A stretch of DNA of 64,000 nt from the NCBI RefSeq assembly GCF_003589595.1, contig NW_020654684.1, forward strand, positions 3,999,268-4,063,267, read 5' to 3'. The position numbers and the translations under genes are program-made. Below the pieces are notes generated by a model. The model was given only the letters and a program-made list of their open reading frames with translations. It was not told the DNA's origin and made no database searches. Positions 19,519-30,132 of this stretch are shown in pieces (the first letter of the stretch is position 1; the number at the start of each line of letters is the position of its first letter). Origin of the DNA: Hyposmocoma kahamanoa. Taxonomy: Eukaryota > Arthropoda > Insecta > Lepidoptera > Cosmopterigidae.

Positions 19519-20830
19519 CAGGGTGTCTCACGGCAGAGTTAGGATTTTGAAATGAAATAAAAGTCAATTTGCATATTATTGTGAAAAGATTTTTATTGAA
19601 AACTATTGAACTATAATGCGCATTTTATTTTTTAAAGATGACATCTTCCAAATGTCTTCCATTTCGTAGCACGCACTCACGGAATCGATTCATCGCATTT
19701 TGCATAACGCGCCTAAGCATAGCCGGCTCGATGTCGCGTATTTCTTGTTGGATATTTTGTTTTAGCTCAGCGATATTCCTCGGAGTATTGACGTAAACTT
19801 TACTCTTAAGGTACCCCCATAGGAAAAAGTCCATGGGGGTCAAATCTGGTGATCGCGGAGGCCACGCAATATCACCAAAGCGGGATATCAATTTTTGAGG
19901 AAACAATTCACGAAGTTGGTCCATAGTGGCTCTTGCAGTGTGGCAAGTGGCTCCATCCTGCTGAAACCACGTTCTTGAGCTGTAGGCTGGATGCTCTCGA
20001 AGTTGGGGTATAAAATAATTGGATATCATTTGCCGATAAGCCTCACCAGAAACAGTTATCGCAGCACCTGTCGCATTTTCAAAAAAATACGGCCCGATTA
20101 TTCCATTGACCGAAAGAGCACACCACACTGTCACTTTTGGGCTATGCAGCGGTCTTTGATGTTTTTGTCTGGGATTGACTTGTGACCAAAAGCGACAATT
20201 TTGTTTGTTAACATATCCATTCAAATGGAAATGTGCTTCATCACTCCAAAACACAGTATTCAAAGTGCGAAATCTCTCAATGATTGTCTGGCAAAAACTT
20301 TTACGTAAATTGTAGTCATTTTCATTTATTTCCTGCACTATCTGTATTTTATAGGGATGGAATTTCAAATCACGTTTTAAAATCCGCTCTACGGTTGATT
20401 TGGTGACGTTTAAAGCCGCCGCTCTTTTGCGTATTGACAAGCGTGGATTACGTCGAACGCTAGCTGCAACTTCGTTTATTGTTTCTTCCGTTCTTGAAGT
20501 TCTGCTTGGGCCCGGACGCGGTTGATTTATAGCGGAACCGGTAGCTCGAAACTTGATAACCCATTTACGAATCAAATTTTCGCTTGGTCCATCGCGTAAA
20601 CGTCTAATATTGTAGTGAGAACAAAACTGTCTTCGAGCCACGACGTACGATTCTCCACCTTTCAAAAACGCTTCGATAGCGAACGCGCGGTGCTCACCCG
20701 ACCACTGCGACATCGTGACTAACAAATCCGCACGAATGACGAAGCTACTGCGTTCCTCCCCCCGCGCTTACTTGCAACGGTTTTTAAAATATTCAAATTT
20801 AAAATCCTAACTCTGCCGTGAGACACCCTG
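19519..20830 (-). mobile_element. Tc1/mariner-superfamily DD41D transposon, apparently intact
   Basis: 1312-bp element with perfect 30-bp terminal inverted repeats starting CAGGGTGTCTCACGGCAGAG (19519-19548 and the complement at 20801-20830). TA dinucleotides flank both ends (19517-19518 and 20831-20832). It encodes one intact transposase on the minus strand and is inserted in the 3' UTR of a LINE. Intact ends and ORF suggest recent mobility. Confidence 0.92.
19625..20725 (-). CDS. DD41D transposase (366 aa)
   Basis: Intact frame. The N-terminus has two helix-turn-helix-like regions: FAIEAFLKGGESYVVARRQF (residue 15 on, DUF4817-like) and RLSIRKRAAALNVTKSTVER (about 95). The DDE domain has FWSDEAHFHLNG (D162), WFQQDGATCHTA (D257) and SPDLTPMDFFLWG (D299). 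Forty-one residues separate the second and third Asp, giving a DD41D signature, a spacing I recall for rosa/Visitor-type members of the Tc1/mariner superfamily rather than DD34D mariner or DD34E Tc1. The enzyme would cut and paste the element at TA. The first Met (MLVTM) is used, but the Met at residue 5 is an equally good start. Confidence 0.92.
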   Translation of the reverse strand: MLVTMSQWSGEHRAFAIEAFLKGGESYVVARRQFCSHYNIRRLRDGPSENLIRKWVIKFRATGSAINQPRPGPSRTSRTEETINEVAASVRRNPRLSIRKRAAALNVTKSTVERILKRDLKFHPYKIQIVQEINENDYNLRKSFCQTIIERFRTLNTVFWSDEAHFHLNGYVNKQNCRFWSQVNPRQKHQRPLHSPKVTVWCALSVNGIIGPYFFENATGAAITVSGEAYRQMISNYFIPQLREHPAYSSRTWFQQDGATCHTARATMDQLRELFPQKLISRFGDIAWPPRSPDLTPMDFFLWGYLKSKVYVNTPRNIAELKQNIQQEIRDIEPAMLRRVMQNAMNRFRECVLRNGRHLEDVIFKK

Positions 20831-20928
20831 TATATGAATATCGTAAACTACTATATATTCTTATACTTATAAATATAAAAATTTCTAAAACGTAATTTCA
20901 AAACATAAAAATACCTAAGCAGTCCAGG

Positions 20929-21597
20929 TCACACTAAATTAAGGTAGTGTACTTTTACCATATGTTTGAATATATTCAATGATTTCGCTTGTTGAATAGA
21001 CAAAGGTAAAGCGTTCCACAAACGAATAGCCTGAACAGTAAAGGACTTGTCGTAATACTGGGAGGTATGTAATGGCATCTTAAGTTGGAGAGTTGAAGAA
21101 GAGCGCAGAAGTCGGGGGTTGTATTGATGGGCGAATTCAAATCGCTCCTTAAGATAAGGTGGTGTGTGAGGAATGAATAAGATGCCATAGAGAAGATTAA
21201 GAATATGAGCATTACGGCGAAGTCTAATGGGTAACCACTTCAGCTCATTGCGATAAATGGAAACATGATCAAATTTCCTCAGACCATAAATGAAACGGAT
21301 GCAAAAGTTTTGTAGACGTTCGAGTTTGTTGAGCTGTTCTTCGGTTAAATCCAGATAGCGGGCATCAGCATAATCAAGAATTGGAAGAAGAAGAGTTTGG
21401 GCAAGCGCAGTTTTCGTGGCAATAGGTAAAAAATTACGTAACCGTCTGAGAGATGCGGCAGACGCAAACAATTTGCGGCTGGTCTCAACTAATTGAGGTG
21501 CCCAAGATAGCTGCCTATCAATAAGTATACCTAGATTTTTTACGTACAAGGAATGAATGGCATCGATACAAACCCAAGTAGGGTTTAACCATATATA
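20929..21597 (-). pseudogene. jockey-like LINE reverse transcriptase C-terminal fragment
   Basis: Frame 21549-20929 reads VKNLGILIDRQLSWAPQL, LLPILDYADARYLDL, RLQNFCIRFIYGLRKFDHV, LKWLPIRLRRNAHIL and AIRLWNALPLSIQ. This is the thumb and C-terminal domain of a jockey-type RT. A related copy is on the plus strand at 55478-55949. Upstream coding continues briefly in another frame to about 21597, where the element is truncated. The palm and endonuclease are absent. Confidence 0.85.
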
Positions 21598-23900
21598 CTA
21601 AATCTATGGGTTTAACGTGTTTTTCAATTATGTATATTTTTTGCTTAAAACAATAAAATAAATAAATAGTTAACTGCAAGCCTTCTTCAAAGTGAGTACG
21701 TAACGTGTCAGAGACAATGCAATTAGTCCTTGTAATTTTTTTAAGCCGCGAGTTGCAGCTCGAACGACACACCGCGATTTGAATCCGGAATAGTTTCATT
21801 TCCTATGTGTAATAATCGCGAAAACCTAAGAACTCGATAATATATTTGACTTCACGAATAGTGCCTATATTAGGTGTAAGAGTTGTGTCGAAGGACGGTT
21901 AATTTGTAGGTTATTGAAAAATTACTATATGTTGCCAAGGAGACTACACTTCCGCCTATAAGTATCCATCCAAAGTACTCGATTGAGAATCAAAATTTTT
22001 TTTGAGGAACATTTGTTGACCAGACGAGTCCAACTTCAGTACAACGGTTCTTATGCACAACCGCCACAATAATCCTATTTAGACTAAACAGAATTTCGTA
22101 CGAATCCAGGAAACTAACAATCGAGTGCAGTTTCCGGGTTTTGTTAAACACCTTTACTCGAGAGCGGAGCGACGAAATTTAATTTTTCACGAAGATGAGG
22201 CTCCCGGTCGTAATAGCCGGACAACAGTTGAGTCTCAGTTGGTTTCTTTATTTAAATTAATAATTGCTTAATTTCACGGCGTTCCTTTAATATAGGTACT
22301 GTGCAATTAAGAAGCGATTTCATTAAAAGATGTTTTTATTTCTAAATAAGTTAGCATATTAGCATTCTTAATAGGATTAATCACGACGTGATTAAATTCA
22401 TTCACGCCCAGGTGGAAACATGAGATCTTGTTTTTTTCAGTAATAATTACTCGTTATGGTTGACCTTTTCGATCTGTGCCAAGAAAATACAAAATAGTTT
22501 TTTCTCTTTTGGTCAAGCGTTGATTTATTGAAAATCTTTGTTTGCAACCTGTGACTAATGTTGAATAGTAAAACTAAGTTTCGATAAAAAAAATATGTAA
22601 AGACATGTGACGTTCTGTAGAAAGGCCGCGGAAGGCGGAGGCACATCACATTACATTTGCATACTCGCAAAAGGCGCGGAACGGCCTAGACAATGAGGCA
22701 TTCGTACTGAAACACTTCTAGGGTGGCTGGAGACCCCAACACATTGCCCTGTCACTGAGATACCACGCCACGTTAGCCTGTATCCAATCCATTATGGGCG
22801 GCGAGCAGGCGGGTCGGCTGCCATCTAGAATATACACACCAGCCGCTGTCCAGACCCATTAGTCGCGTGCTACAGCACCCGAGGGAAAGAACAGGGTGTC
22901 CTATTTGAAATCGGGTGCTTGCCGGTGATATCGGCGGCGCCGCACATGGTGTAATCTGATTATAATACAGCTTCCCGGCACATAAATCTGCGCCAACCGC
23001 CCCCCGTCCCCCGCCCACCGCTCGCTGAGAAGGGTTGAGACCGAGTGTCACATTATTGCGAACTACAATTTCGTTAACTAGGTACGTAACTAAATAAAAT
23101 GTAATGAAAAAAATTTATACTAAAACAGCTAAAATTTCTTTTATTACACAGTAAAAACTACAATAAGAAAAATCTAGTTGTTAATATACGGTGGTACACA
23201 GAGAACCAAGACCGTTAACGGATGTGGTGTTGATGACTGTGATGACTGATGCACGTCATCAGACTGCGTAAAATATATGTTATCTAGATAGATTTTTTTT
23301 GAAAAAATTCCCTTTCTTTCCTTTCCCTTTTCCTGGCTTTCACGATTTTAATCAGTAGGTTCAAATGAATTTACCTATAACTACTTTTGGGTAGTTTTAC
23401 AATTACAAAATGAAATATTTATTCAATAGCGACTTGAACGTGTACCCAACCGTCGTACGGCGTCGGCTGCGACCGACGACGGCGTCGCGCCAATCGATGC
23501 CCTCGTACACAACCTATACCTACAGCTTTACTGTTTACACCACTATTGGAGCACAGACCGTGTTCCACTTGAAACACCCTGGCGCCCCTTTATGTTAATG
23601 TTCACGTCGTTGTCGTCGCCCCATTTTATAATACCTGTGCTTCGGTTCACAATGTAGACAAAAATGTAACTAAATAAGGATACGTACCTACCATTACTTG
23701 TAAAAAGTATTTTGTTGTGACCAATTTTCTGTTGAGGGGGCAATATGCAAGATTTTGGGCGGGAGTCGAAGCGCCGTCTGGCGAGCGTCGACCGTTCGGT
23801 CGATGACCTTCCGCGACGCGGAGGCGTCGTTGCCACGGCGATACGCCAGAGTTGTCGTCGTCGTTGGTAGAAAGGACATTGCGTGCGCGGTGGTACTCAC
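21598..23900. other. rk intron, mostly unassigned
   Basis: 21780-21880 shares short similarity with 12257-12340 (repeat). The rest shows no recognisable element or exon. A GC-richer block lies at 22740-23045. Confidence 0.35.
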
Positions 23901-23972
23901 AGCGTGTGCAGCGACGGCAGCGGCGGCAGCGCCTCCTCGCCTAGCTCGCCGATCAGGTTGCCCGACAGGTCT
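23901..23972 (-). CDS. rk: rk exon, LRR 6
   Basis: 72-bp exon encoding DLSGNLIGELGEEALPPLPS plus LHT, a canonical 24-residue LRR. Acceptor GTCCGCAG, donor GTGAGTACC. Phase 2 at both ends. Only 398 bp separate it from the upstream exon at 24371. Confidence 0.9.
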
Positions 23973-24370
23973 CTGCGGACCGCACAGATCGTCAGTGGCA
24001 AGCCACTCGAAACGTGTTACGTAACAGTTCCGAAAGTAGACGTTTCATGGCGGAAGGACGAAGAATCGAGAGAGAATAATCGACGACAGGCCGGCAGTTA
24101 GTCCGACATAAATATTGCAAATGGCCGTGGCTGCTGCGCTCGTGGATAGAGATATCAATCGTCGCGGCATAATAGCGCGGGGACGCGGCAAGACCTCCAG
24201 CTTTGTACGACGCCATTTGTATAATTTAATAGCCATTACAGCTTTGTGCCGCCAACGGGTGACATGAATCATGTGAATTTACGGCGCACAGCGATGAAGC
24301 ACCGCCGCAGATGGGTGCGCGCCATGCTATATTGCCGCGGCTCAGATTAGTTTATAGGCAAAGAGCTCAC

Positions 24371-24514
24371 AGGTACTGCAGCCGCGCGAGGGGCGCAAGC
24401 GCTGCAGCGGGCGGCGCGCGCAGCTGGTTGCGCGCCAGGCGCAGCGTGCGCAGCGCACGCAGGGCTTCCAGCGCGTTGTCCTCCACCTCTGTCAGCATGT
24501 TGTCGTCCGCTGAC
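24371..24514 (-). CDS. rk: rk exon, LRRs 4-5
   Basis: 144-bp exon encoding SADDNMLTEVEDNALEALRA, then LRTLRLARNQLRAPPAAALA and PLARLQY, two LRRs. Acceptor GTGCGCAG preceded by GTGCGT, donor GTGAGCTC. Strong GC bias and many Ala codons; one repeat carries the Ala-rich loop PPAAALAPLA. Phase 2 at both ends, with split Leu codons. Confidence 0.9.
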
Positions 24515-24839
24515 CTGCGCACACGCACATGTTCGTTTATCATCTCATGCCATAATTTGTCAGCTTACGACTAGAGTTTAAAAAATTACAAGTAAAGTAC
24601 CATTAGTATTTTTATATTTAAGATTTATATTAAAACGTACCTAAATATATTTAAGGCGCTTCAAAATTGAGCTGTAAAATGTCACATACAATAACGGAAC
24701 CGACAACCGCAACAGATTCTCACTTATCCACTTAACTTAAATGAAATTGTTATCCGTATCCAAAACGCACTGAGGTACTCAGCAGCCCTTCACCAAATCC
24801 TGGTGTCCAAGTTAATTAGTAGAACTCAGATTCGGGTCT
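24515..24839. other. rk intron start, unassigned
   Basis: AT-rich, no feature recognised. Start (in left-to-right order) of the 16-kb intron that reaches 40559. Confidence 0.35.
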
Positions 24840-25300
24840 ATAAGACATCATTAGACTAATCTTGATGTATAGATGCGAAGCCTGGACGCTGACGTTGAAG
24901 CAGGAGAACAAGCTCTTAGTGGCGGACAGGAAAATCTTTAGGAAGATTCTGGATCCAACTAGGGAAGAAGATGGAACCTGGCAGATGAGGAAAAATCTGG
25001 AGATCGAGGTTTTGATAAAAGAGCCTAACATCAGGGGAGAGAGAGACCAAATGAGCCCGACTTCGATGGCTTGGCCACGTAGAAAGGATGGGTGAGGATC
25101 GCGAAGTCAAGAGAGCATATCTGGGGCAGCCGACTGGTAGAAGACCGGTTGGACGTCCTATATATCGCTGGATCGACCAAGCCCACAAAGACCGGTCTGA
25201 GCTTCGAATAGCCGATTGGCAACAAGCGGCACTGAAGAGAGAAACGTGGCGCATCTTAGTGTCGGAGGCCGAGATCCACTTCGGGTCGCTGAGCTAGCGA
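24840..25300 (+). pseudogene. LINE ORF C-terminal fragment (RTE-like)
   Basis: Frame 24862 on: YRCEAWTLTLKQENKLLVAD. A second frame (to 25297) carries RKRMGEDREVKRAYLGQ-type sequence, GRRPVGRPIYRW and WRILVSEAEIHFGSLS. These correspond to the YGSETW..R..RWLGH..GRRPVGRPxxRW tail of lepidopteran RTE-like ORFs. A frame change lies at about 25055. RT palm and endonuclease are absent. Confidence 0.75.
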
Positions 25301-25459
25301 AGTAAGTGAGTAAGTATCTACTTAATAATAATGGTTGTTAGTAATTAATTACTTAGCATTTCATTTGTAATCCGTAGCCATTACGATCACGATATTAACA
25401 CACGGAACGCGCATATTATGACGTAATGTTTACGTCGAAGTAGAGATATTTCTATAAAA

Positions 25460-25659
25460 TTGCGCACAAAAAGGACACAATACTACACAAAGAGCTTTTT
25501 GTTACTACTTTACCGTATTTATAATGCTTTAAGCGATATAAGAAAACATCTTACAGGTTTCATAGAACCTTATTCATTTATTTCATTTCATTTCGTTTCG
25601 TTTCGTTTAATTTCATTAGGCAAAAAATATGTTATTGTTATATTATCTTCTTTGGTAAT
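25460..25659. repeat. AT-rich stretch with (TTTCR)n microsatellite
   Basis: TTTCATTTCATTTCGTTTCG at about 25580-25600, a pentanucleotide run. No gene. Confidence 0.6.
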
Positions 25660-26614
25660 AAGAGTCGCTGCTGTAGCACTAATACCACTTGTTTATTTAT
25701 TTATTCATTCATTTACATTACAAACTTACAGCTAAATAGAAAACACGCTTACATGTCATAAACAGATAATTTTAAATATTCTTAAGTATGACATGCTATA
25801 ACTATTCTAATTCTAAAATTTTACACATCTCCTTACATATAAATTCAACGCTATCAGCGAATATGTCAATGTGATCAGGCGTATAGCGCGAACGGTCGAC
25901 GCGTTTGCGGCATGTACCGTACGAGAGACGGGCTAGTGTAAGAGCCGCGGCCGGGGCGTCGCGGCACGGCACGCTTGGCACCAGCAGATCAATCTTAGCC
26001 AGAAGAAGCATCCTTCGCCTACGAGTCAAGTGTCTAAGTCCACCATGCCCGCAACAAAGGGCGAAGGATACAAATATGGGTACCCGTAATGCCGTCTATA
26101 GAGCCAACGCAATGTCAATGCAAATTTTCGCTGTATTGGTTCAACCATGATAAAATATTTGTATTCACGAGGGTCCCAAATTATAGCTGCATATCAACAC
26201 CTTCACGTCCTTTCACGCCCAGATATACCTTAAGGTCATCAGCAAGAAAAGAGTCATACGAATAGCTTGAGGCAAGCCGTTTATCATTAGCAAAAACTTC
26301 CTTGACTGACGCCATATCTTGTATAGTATTCTGCTGACACAAACCCCTGCACTTTCAAGAACTGGCGCGTATAGTCCAAGTAACCACAACTGCCAAAAAA
26401 CCACAGGAGCTTAGGCTTTTTTAGGGTATTTCCTCAACAGTATGTCATTGACAACTCCGTCAAATGCTTTTTTATAATCAAAGTACGCAGCGTCAACTTG
26501 CCTTCCAGAATCCATTGCTGTAGACGCCACTAGATTCGTTGTGGTTGACCGAGCTTTACGCAAGCCATGTTGACTGTTATGCATCAAACCGTCATCATCA
26601 TCATCATGCGTCAA
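25660..26614 (-). pseudogene. jockey-like LINE, internally deleted RT
   Basis: Minus-strand pieces in order: NSQHGLRKARSTTTNLV and DYKKAFDGVVNDILLRK (26580-26410), then NGLPQAIRMTLFLLMTLRY where the FADD motif is destroyed (26290-26215). Then YAAIIWDPREYKYF, IQRKFALTLRWLYRRHYG (about 26190-26050) and RRRRMLLLAKIDLLVPS to the stop near 25802. An AT tail with TTTATTTATTTATT lies at 25690-25705. Several frameshifts and an internal deletion; clearly dead. Same family as the copy split between 56620 and 52330. Confidence 0.8.
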
Positions 26615-26730
26615 AGCGCTTGATAGTCCGCTTTACGCCAATTCCAATCGGGACACATACCCTGTAGCTTAAGGGTACGAAGGCGAGAAGACAGGAGCCT
26701 AGTGCCGCGCCCGCACCGCACCGCACCGAC

Positions 26731-26901
26731 TAAGGGTCGTATTCTAGAACTCTACTCAATGCTCAAGTCAGGATTTGAGTATGGTTTAAAACACTCGAAA
26801 TCATACTCAAGTCCCTGCCATTAGGGTCGTATTTCCAGTGCTTGAAATCATACTCAGATCCTGACTTGAGTATTGAGTAGAGTTCTGGAATACTACCCTT
26901 A
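26731..26901. mobile_element. MITE with ~52-bp terminal inverted repeats
   Basis: 171-bp foldback element. The left end TAAGGGTCGTATTCTAGAAC and right end (complement) TAAGGGTAGTATTCCAGAAC continue to match through CTCTACTCAATRCTCAAGTC and AGGATYTGAGTATG. A second internal copy of AGGGTCGTATT lies at 26822. No ORF. A clear target duplication could not be fixed. Confidence 0.75.
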
Positions 26902-27895
26902 AAGTCAGTTTAAGCGCCGTATGGTATCCGTCTATCGGTACTGGGAGGTCACAAGTAATTGAAATGTTAACCTGAACAGGGATAAGATCACTCAGTATTA
27001 AGTCTGAATTCCCGCCATAACTATTACTACTATTGGAGTTATTTAGACATAAGAGAAAGCACTATAATAAGAGAGCTATAGCGTGCTCTATCGCTAAACT
27101 TTAGGTCGTACTACAACTATAGCTGTGTAGTAGAACTATACAGCCGTATATATATACAGCCGTTTTAGAGCTTTTTTTTATCGCCAATTGTCAGTTGGGC
27201 GTATGTCCATTTCCCAAGTAACTCTCACAAAAAGCCCCATTTAGTTAATGCGACTCGTTTATAAAGTCAACGTTGATTGAATCAATCAACTTCACGCTTA
27301 TTTTCATATGGGAACATTGGCAACGATCATCATGTCATAGTACCAGGTCAGATGACTGATTAAACTGAACAGATTCAACTACACCAGCGCCTCCCCCCTA
27401 CGACCTTACACTATTTGAGTAGTCAAACTGAGGTAGCATTTGTAAACAAAGAAATAAAAATCGAACTAGTTCAGTAAATCGTTTCTCTAATTAGAGTACA
27501 AAATGTAATAATATTAGCTAAGATTTATTCTTTTGCAAAGCACATTACGTGCAACAATAAACCGAATTCACGTTTGAAGTGAGAACAGCGACATTATGCA
27601 TTGTTTCATGTAGTTCCTATTATTTTTATAACTTTCATGTGATAAAAGCAGCTTTGACGTATTATGACAGCAGTGGCTTTATTAAAGCTTTATTAAGCCA
27701 AAGGTAGTATTTGTTCATTTAATAGTAATAGGTAGTTCGAGGAATTTATGTATTATACTGTAAGAATTAAAATACGTGTCGTCGTATGTTGCTGTACTCG
27801 AAATTCATTGGGCGGAGTTGGGTGAGTCTAAGTCTGGTTTGTGCAGAATGCTACTTTCACATTATTTTCGTCTAATGGACATAACTGTTATGTAA
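26902..27895. other. rk intron, unassigned
   Basis: No coding sequence recognised. Includes a TAGAACTATACAGCCGTATA region with local symmetry near 27105-27165. Confidence 0.35.
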
Positions 27896-28125
27896 ACTGC
27901 CTCCGTGACCGAACGGTTACCTTGCCGGACTGCCACGCAGAGGTCCTGGGTTCGATTCCCGGCCTGGGAGAAATATTTGTATGGCCTACAATTATTTCTC
28001 TCGTGAGTTTGGGTGTCATTTGTGGTTGTCTATGCGTGTGTGTATCCATGGCACCCGAGACACAGGGTTTCCCTAGTGCCAGGCTATGTTGAGTGTGTCC
28101 GTTATTGATTGTGTGTTATGTAAAC
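27896..28125 (+). repeat. tRNA-derived SINE family 1, copy 2
   Basis: Starts ACTGCCTCCGTGACCGAACGG (box A), with box B GGTTCGATTCCCGG at about 27950. The body is GGGAGAAATATTTGTATGG..TTTGTGGTTGTCTATG..CACAGGGTTTCCCTAGTGC, and it ends GTTGAGTGTGT. RNA polymerase III promoter boxes are visible; it needs a partner LINE for mobility. Confidence 0.85.
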
Positions 28126-28500
28126 AGTAAAGAATTTGTCAGTTGAAATAGTGAACGACAGTCGAGCAGCTGTCGCATCGCGTGAGGCCGTGCCGGTGTG
28201 CCGTGAGCAGGGTCGCGGTCTCGCGGACGCAGATGGAGGCCGACGCTTGTCAAATCTTTTATTGTCACTCGGATGCGTGCACGACTGGGCTGGAAGTGAC
28301 GGACCGGTTCATTGCTTTAGGTTAGCGATAGAAATGACTAATGCTTCCTGACGCCGGACGACACACGGCGACCACGAAGAAATTTGGCAAACACGGTGAC
28401 GCGGCGGGGCCGTGCGAGCGCGGGCGCGCCGGCATTCGCACGCTGCAGCCAGCCGTCGCGGCCATGGCCCTGCTTCGTACTCAGGTACTTTCATGTACAG
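28126..28500. other. GC-rich island in rk intron
   Basis: CpG-rich block in AT-rich surroundings. On the plus strand it has an ATG followed seven codons later by CAG^GTACTT (28465-28486), which could be a short first exon of an alternative or antisense transcript; no downstream exon was recognised. Might be a regulatory island. Confidence 0.3.
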
Positions 28501-28744
28501 TCATATACACAAGACACCTGACCCCTCAAGCCGACTTTGTCGACCTTTTGGTTCAAAGTACAAAAATGTGGAGAAAATTGTTAAACAAACTTAATCTTTA
28601 ACCTGTGAGCCGTAAAATTTATTTTGGTATGACTCCCTGGTCCTTAGCATTAGTGAATGACATTTTAAGAAAGTTTTTAAGCGAATTCGTTTTTAAACGT
28701 ACCTATGGTTCTTACATAAATACAGAACACAAATTTCGTCTATT

Positions 28745-28870
28745 TTAGTAACGACGTCGTGACCAAACGGTACAAGGATTGCTTTGCAAATTGAGGCAAG
28801 CATGGTTCGAGCTCAGTTTAAAAATTAAATATTAAATAAAAAAAAAATAAAATAAAAAGGCATTTATTTC
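28745..28870 (+). repeat. tRNA-derived SINE, different family
   Basis: ACGACGTCGTGACCAAACGG (A-box-like), then AAGCATGGTTCGAGCTCAG (B box), followed by an A-rich tail (28817-28858). tRNA-like head, no coding sequence. Confidence 0.6.
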
Positions 28871-29228
28871 TCCACAAAACACATAAAATTGTAATAACAA
28901 GATCAGCCCAATACGAAATAAGAGTATGCAATGTGGACAAAATGGTTAAGGACTCAGCATTGCTGTTTTTCAGTCCTCACCCTCTACCATTCGCTATGAT
29001 ATTGTTTAGCTATGACATGGCTATGACTATATAATATTGTTTATTGTTTTTAACGCCTGTATAGGTGTAAGGAATGTATGTCTAAATCTTGTTCATACAG
29101 AACAATAGTTTCTAATTTTAATAATTCCGTTAAATCAAGGCATTTTAAAACAAGAAAGAAAATTTTGAAAGTAATTAAAACTGGATAGACGAATAGGAAC
29201 GAAACGTGGCACAATGCGTAATCACAGA

Positions 29229-30132
29229 ACTCACGATCGGATGCAAACTGCAGTGCTTTCGTGATTTGCTAATCTATCCATATCCACCCTACGCTTTATT
29301 AATAATATCTGCCCACCCACCTTCGGAAATTTCTAGTCAACAAGTTATTGTGATTTGTCAACTTTAACATTAATCAGTACAGAGTACTAAAAACCGACCT
29401 CAAAAGTTCGTGGAATTACGTCTATTTGCCAAGTTTTATTGAAATATCCTCTAGATCCACTACACAGGACTTGACCCAGGAGATAATAAAAAATCGATTC
29501 TCACTACTCAAAGTGTATTGAGAGAGAAAAACGCCTTGAATAGGAGAATAGCAGAATCAACCATTAAAATAATTGCTCCTTAAGTAAAATTTAGGCGCTA
29601 TTTATAAAAAGTAACGTTCATGCGTGATCAGCCACCATTAGAGGTGGATGATTTTCTTCAAATTGAAATGGGACCACTATGGAGGTACCTTCTTTCCAAC
29701 AAAAAAAGAATCATGAAAATCGGTTCACAAATACCGGAGTTATCGCGTAACATACATACAAAACAAAATACAGTCGAACTGAGAACCTCCTGCTTTTTTT
29801 CAAGTCGGTTAAAAAGTGAAACAAAGCTGTTAAAAATACATATAATGTTAAAACAAAACAGTGCTCGTGGAACCGAACCACGGGTATTGTCACGGGCAGT
29901 CGATACGACAAGCCGCTCGTCCAATTTACTTGGAAGTTTAATGACGAAATTTAGTATTGGTTTCAAAGATATGTTAGTTATCTTCAAGCAACACTCCACT
30001 GTATTGCCTACACAATAAAGTTGAAATTGCTTTATTTTTTTCTTTGTTCAATACGTAAGATGGCTCTCAGAACCAAAAGGTCGGTTTGAGCATGTTAGGG
30101 GGTCAGGTATCTCATGTATATGACTGTACCTA
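29229..30132 (-). repeat. interspersed repeat family 2, copy with 435-bp insert
   Basis: Homologous to 17258-17680. The tRNA-like B-box segment lies at about 29861-29882. It is interrupted by an insertion at 29374-29808. No coding capacity. Confidence 0.65.
29374..29808. mobile_element. 435-bp insertion with CCGACYTCAAAA ends
   Basis: The boundary is defined by comparison with the uninterrupted copy at 17.39 kb. TTAA occurs on both sides (29370-29373 and 29809-29812). The ends contain AAAACCGACCTCAAAAG on the left and CAAGTCGG on the right, an inverted repeat of CCGAC(C/T)T. A relative in opposite orientation is at 38702-39476. No transposase. TTAA flanks recall piggyBac targets, but the relative does not share them on both sides. 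Confidence 0.65.

Larger units (their letters stand above)
19246..21597 (-). mobile_element. 5'-truncated jockey-like LINE, split by a DD41D transposon
   Basis: Minus-strand LINE fragment. The ORF C-terminus is at 21549-20929. The 3' UTR runs from 20928, is interrupted at 20830-19519 by a TIR transposon, and resumes at 19518. It ends in a TTGTA simple-repeat tail (complement of AATACAATACAATACA, 19249-19268). Confidence 0.8.

Noticed and set aside
27896..28000. tRNA genes (also at 33290, 33960, 38050, 56790)
   Set aside because: B boxes are perfect but cloverleaf 3' halves continue into a conserved SINE body, and copies repeat with the same flanking sequence.
29620..30018. 132-codon plus ORF and antisense partner
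   Set aside because: Spans the border between a 435-bp insertion and its host repeat; the relative at 38.7 kb does not keep the frame open.
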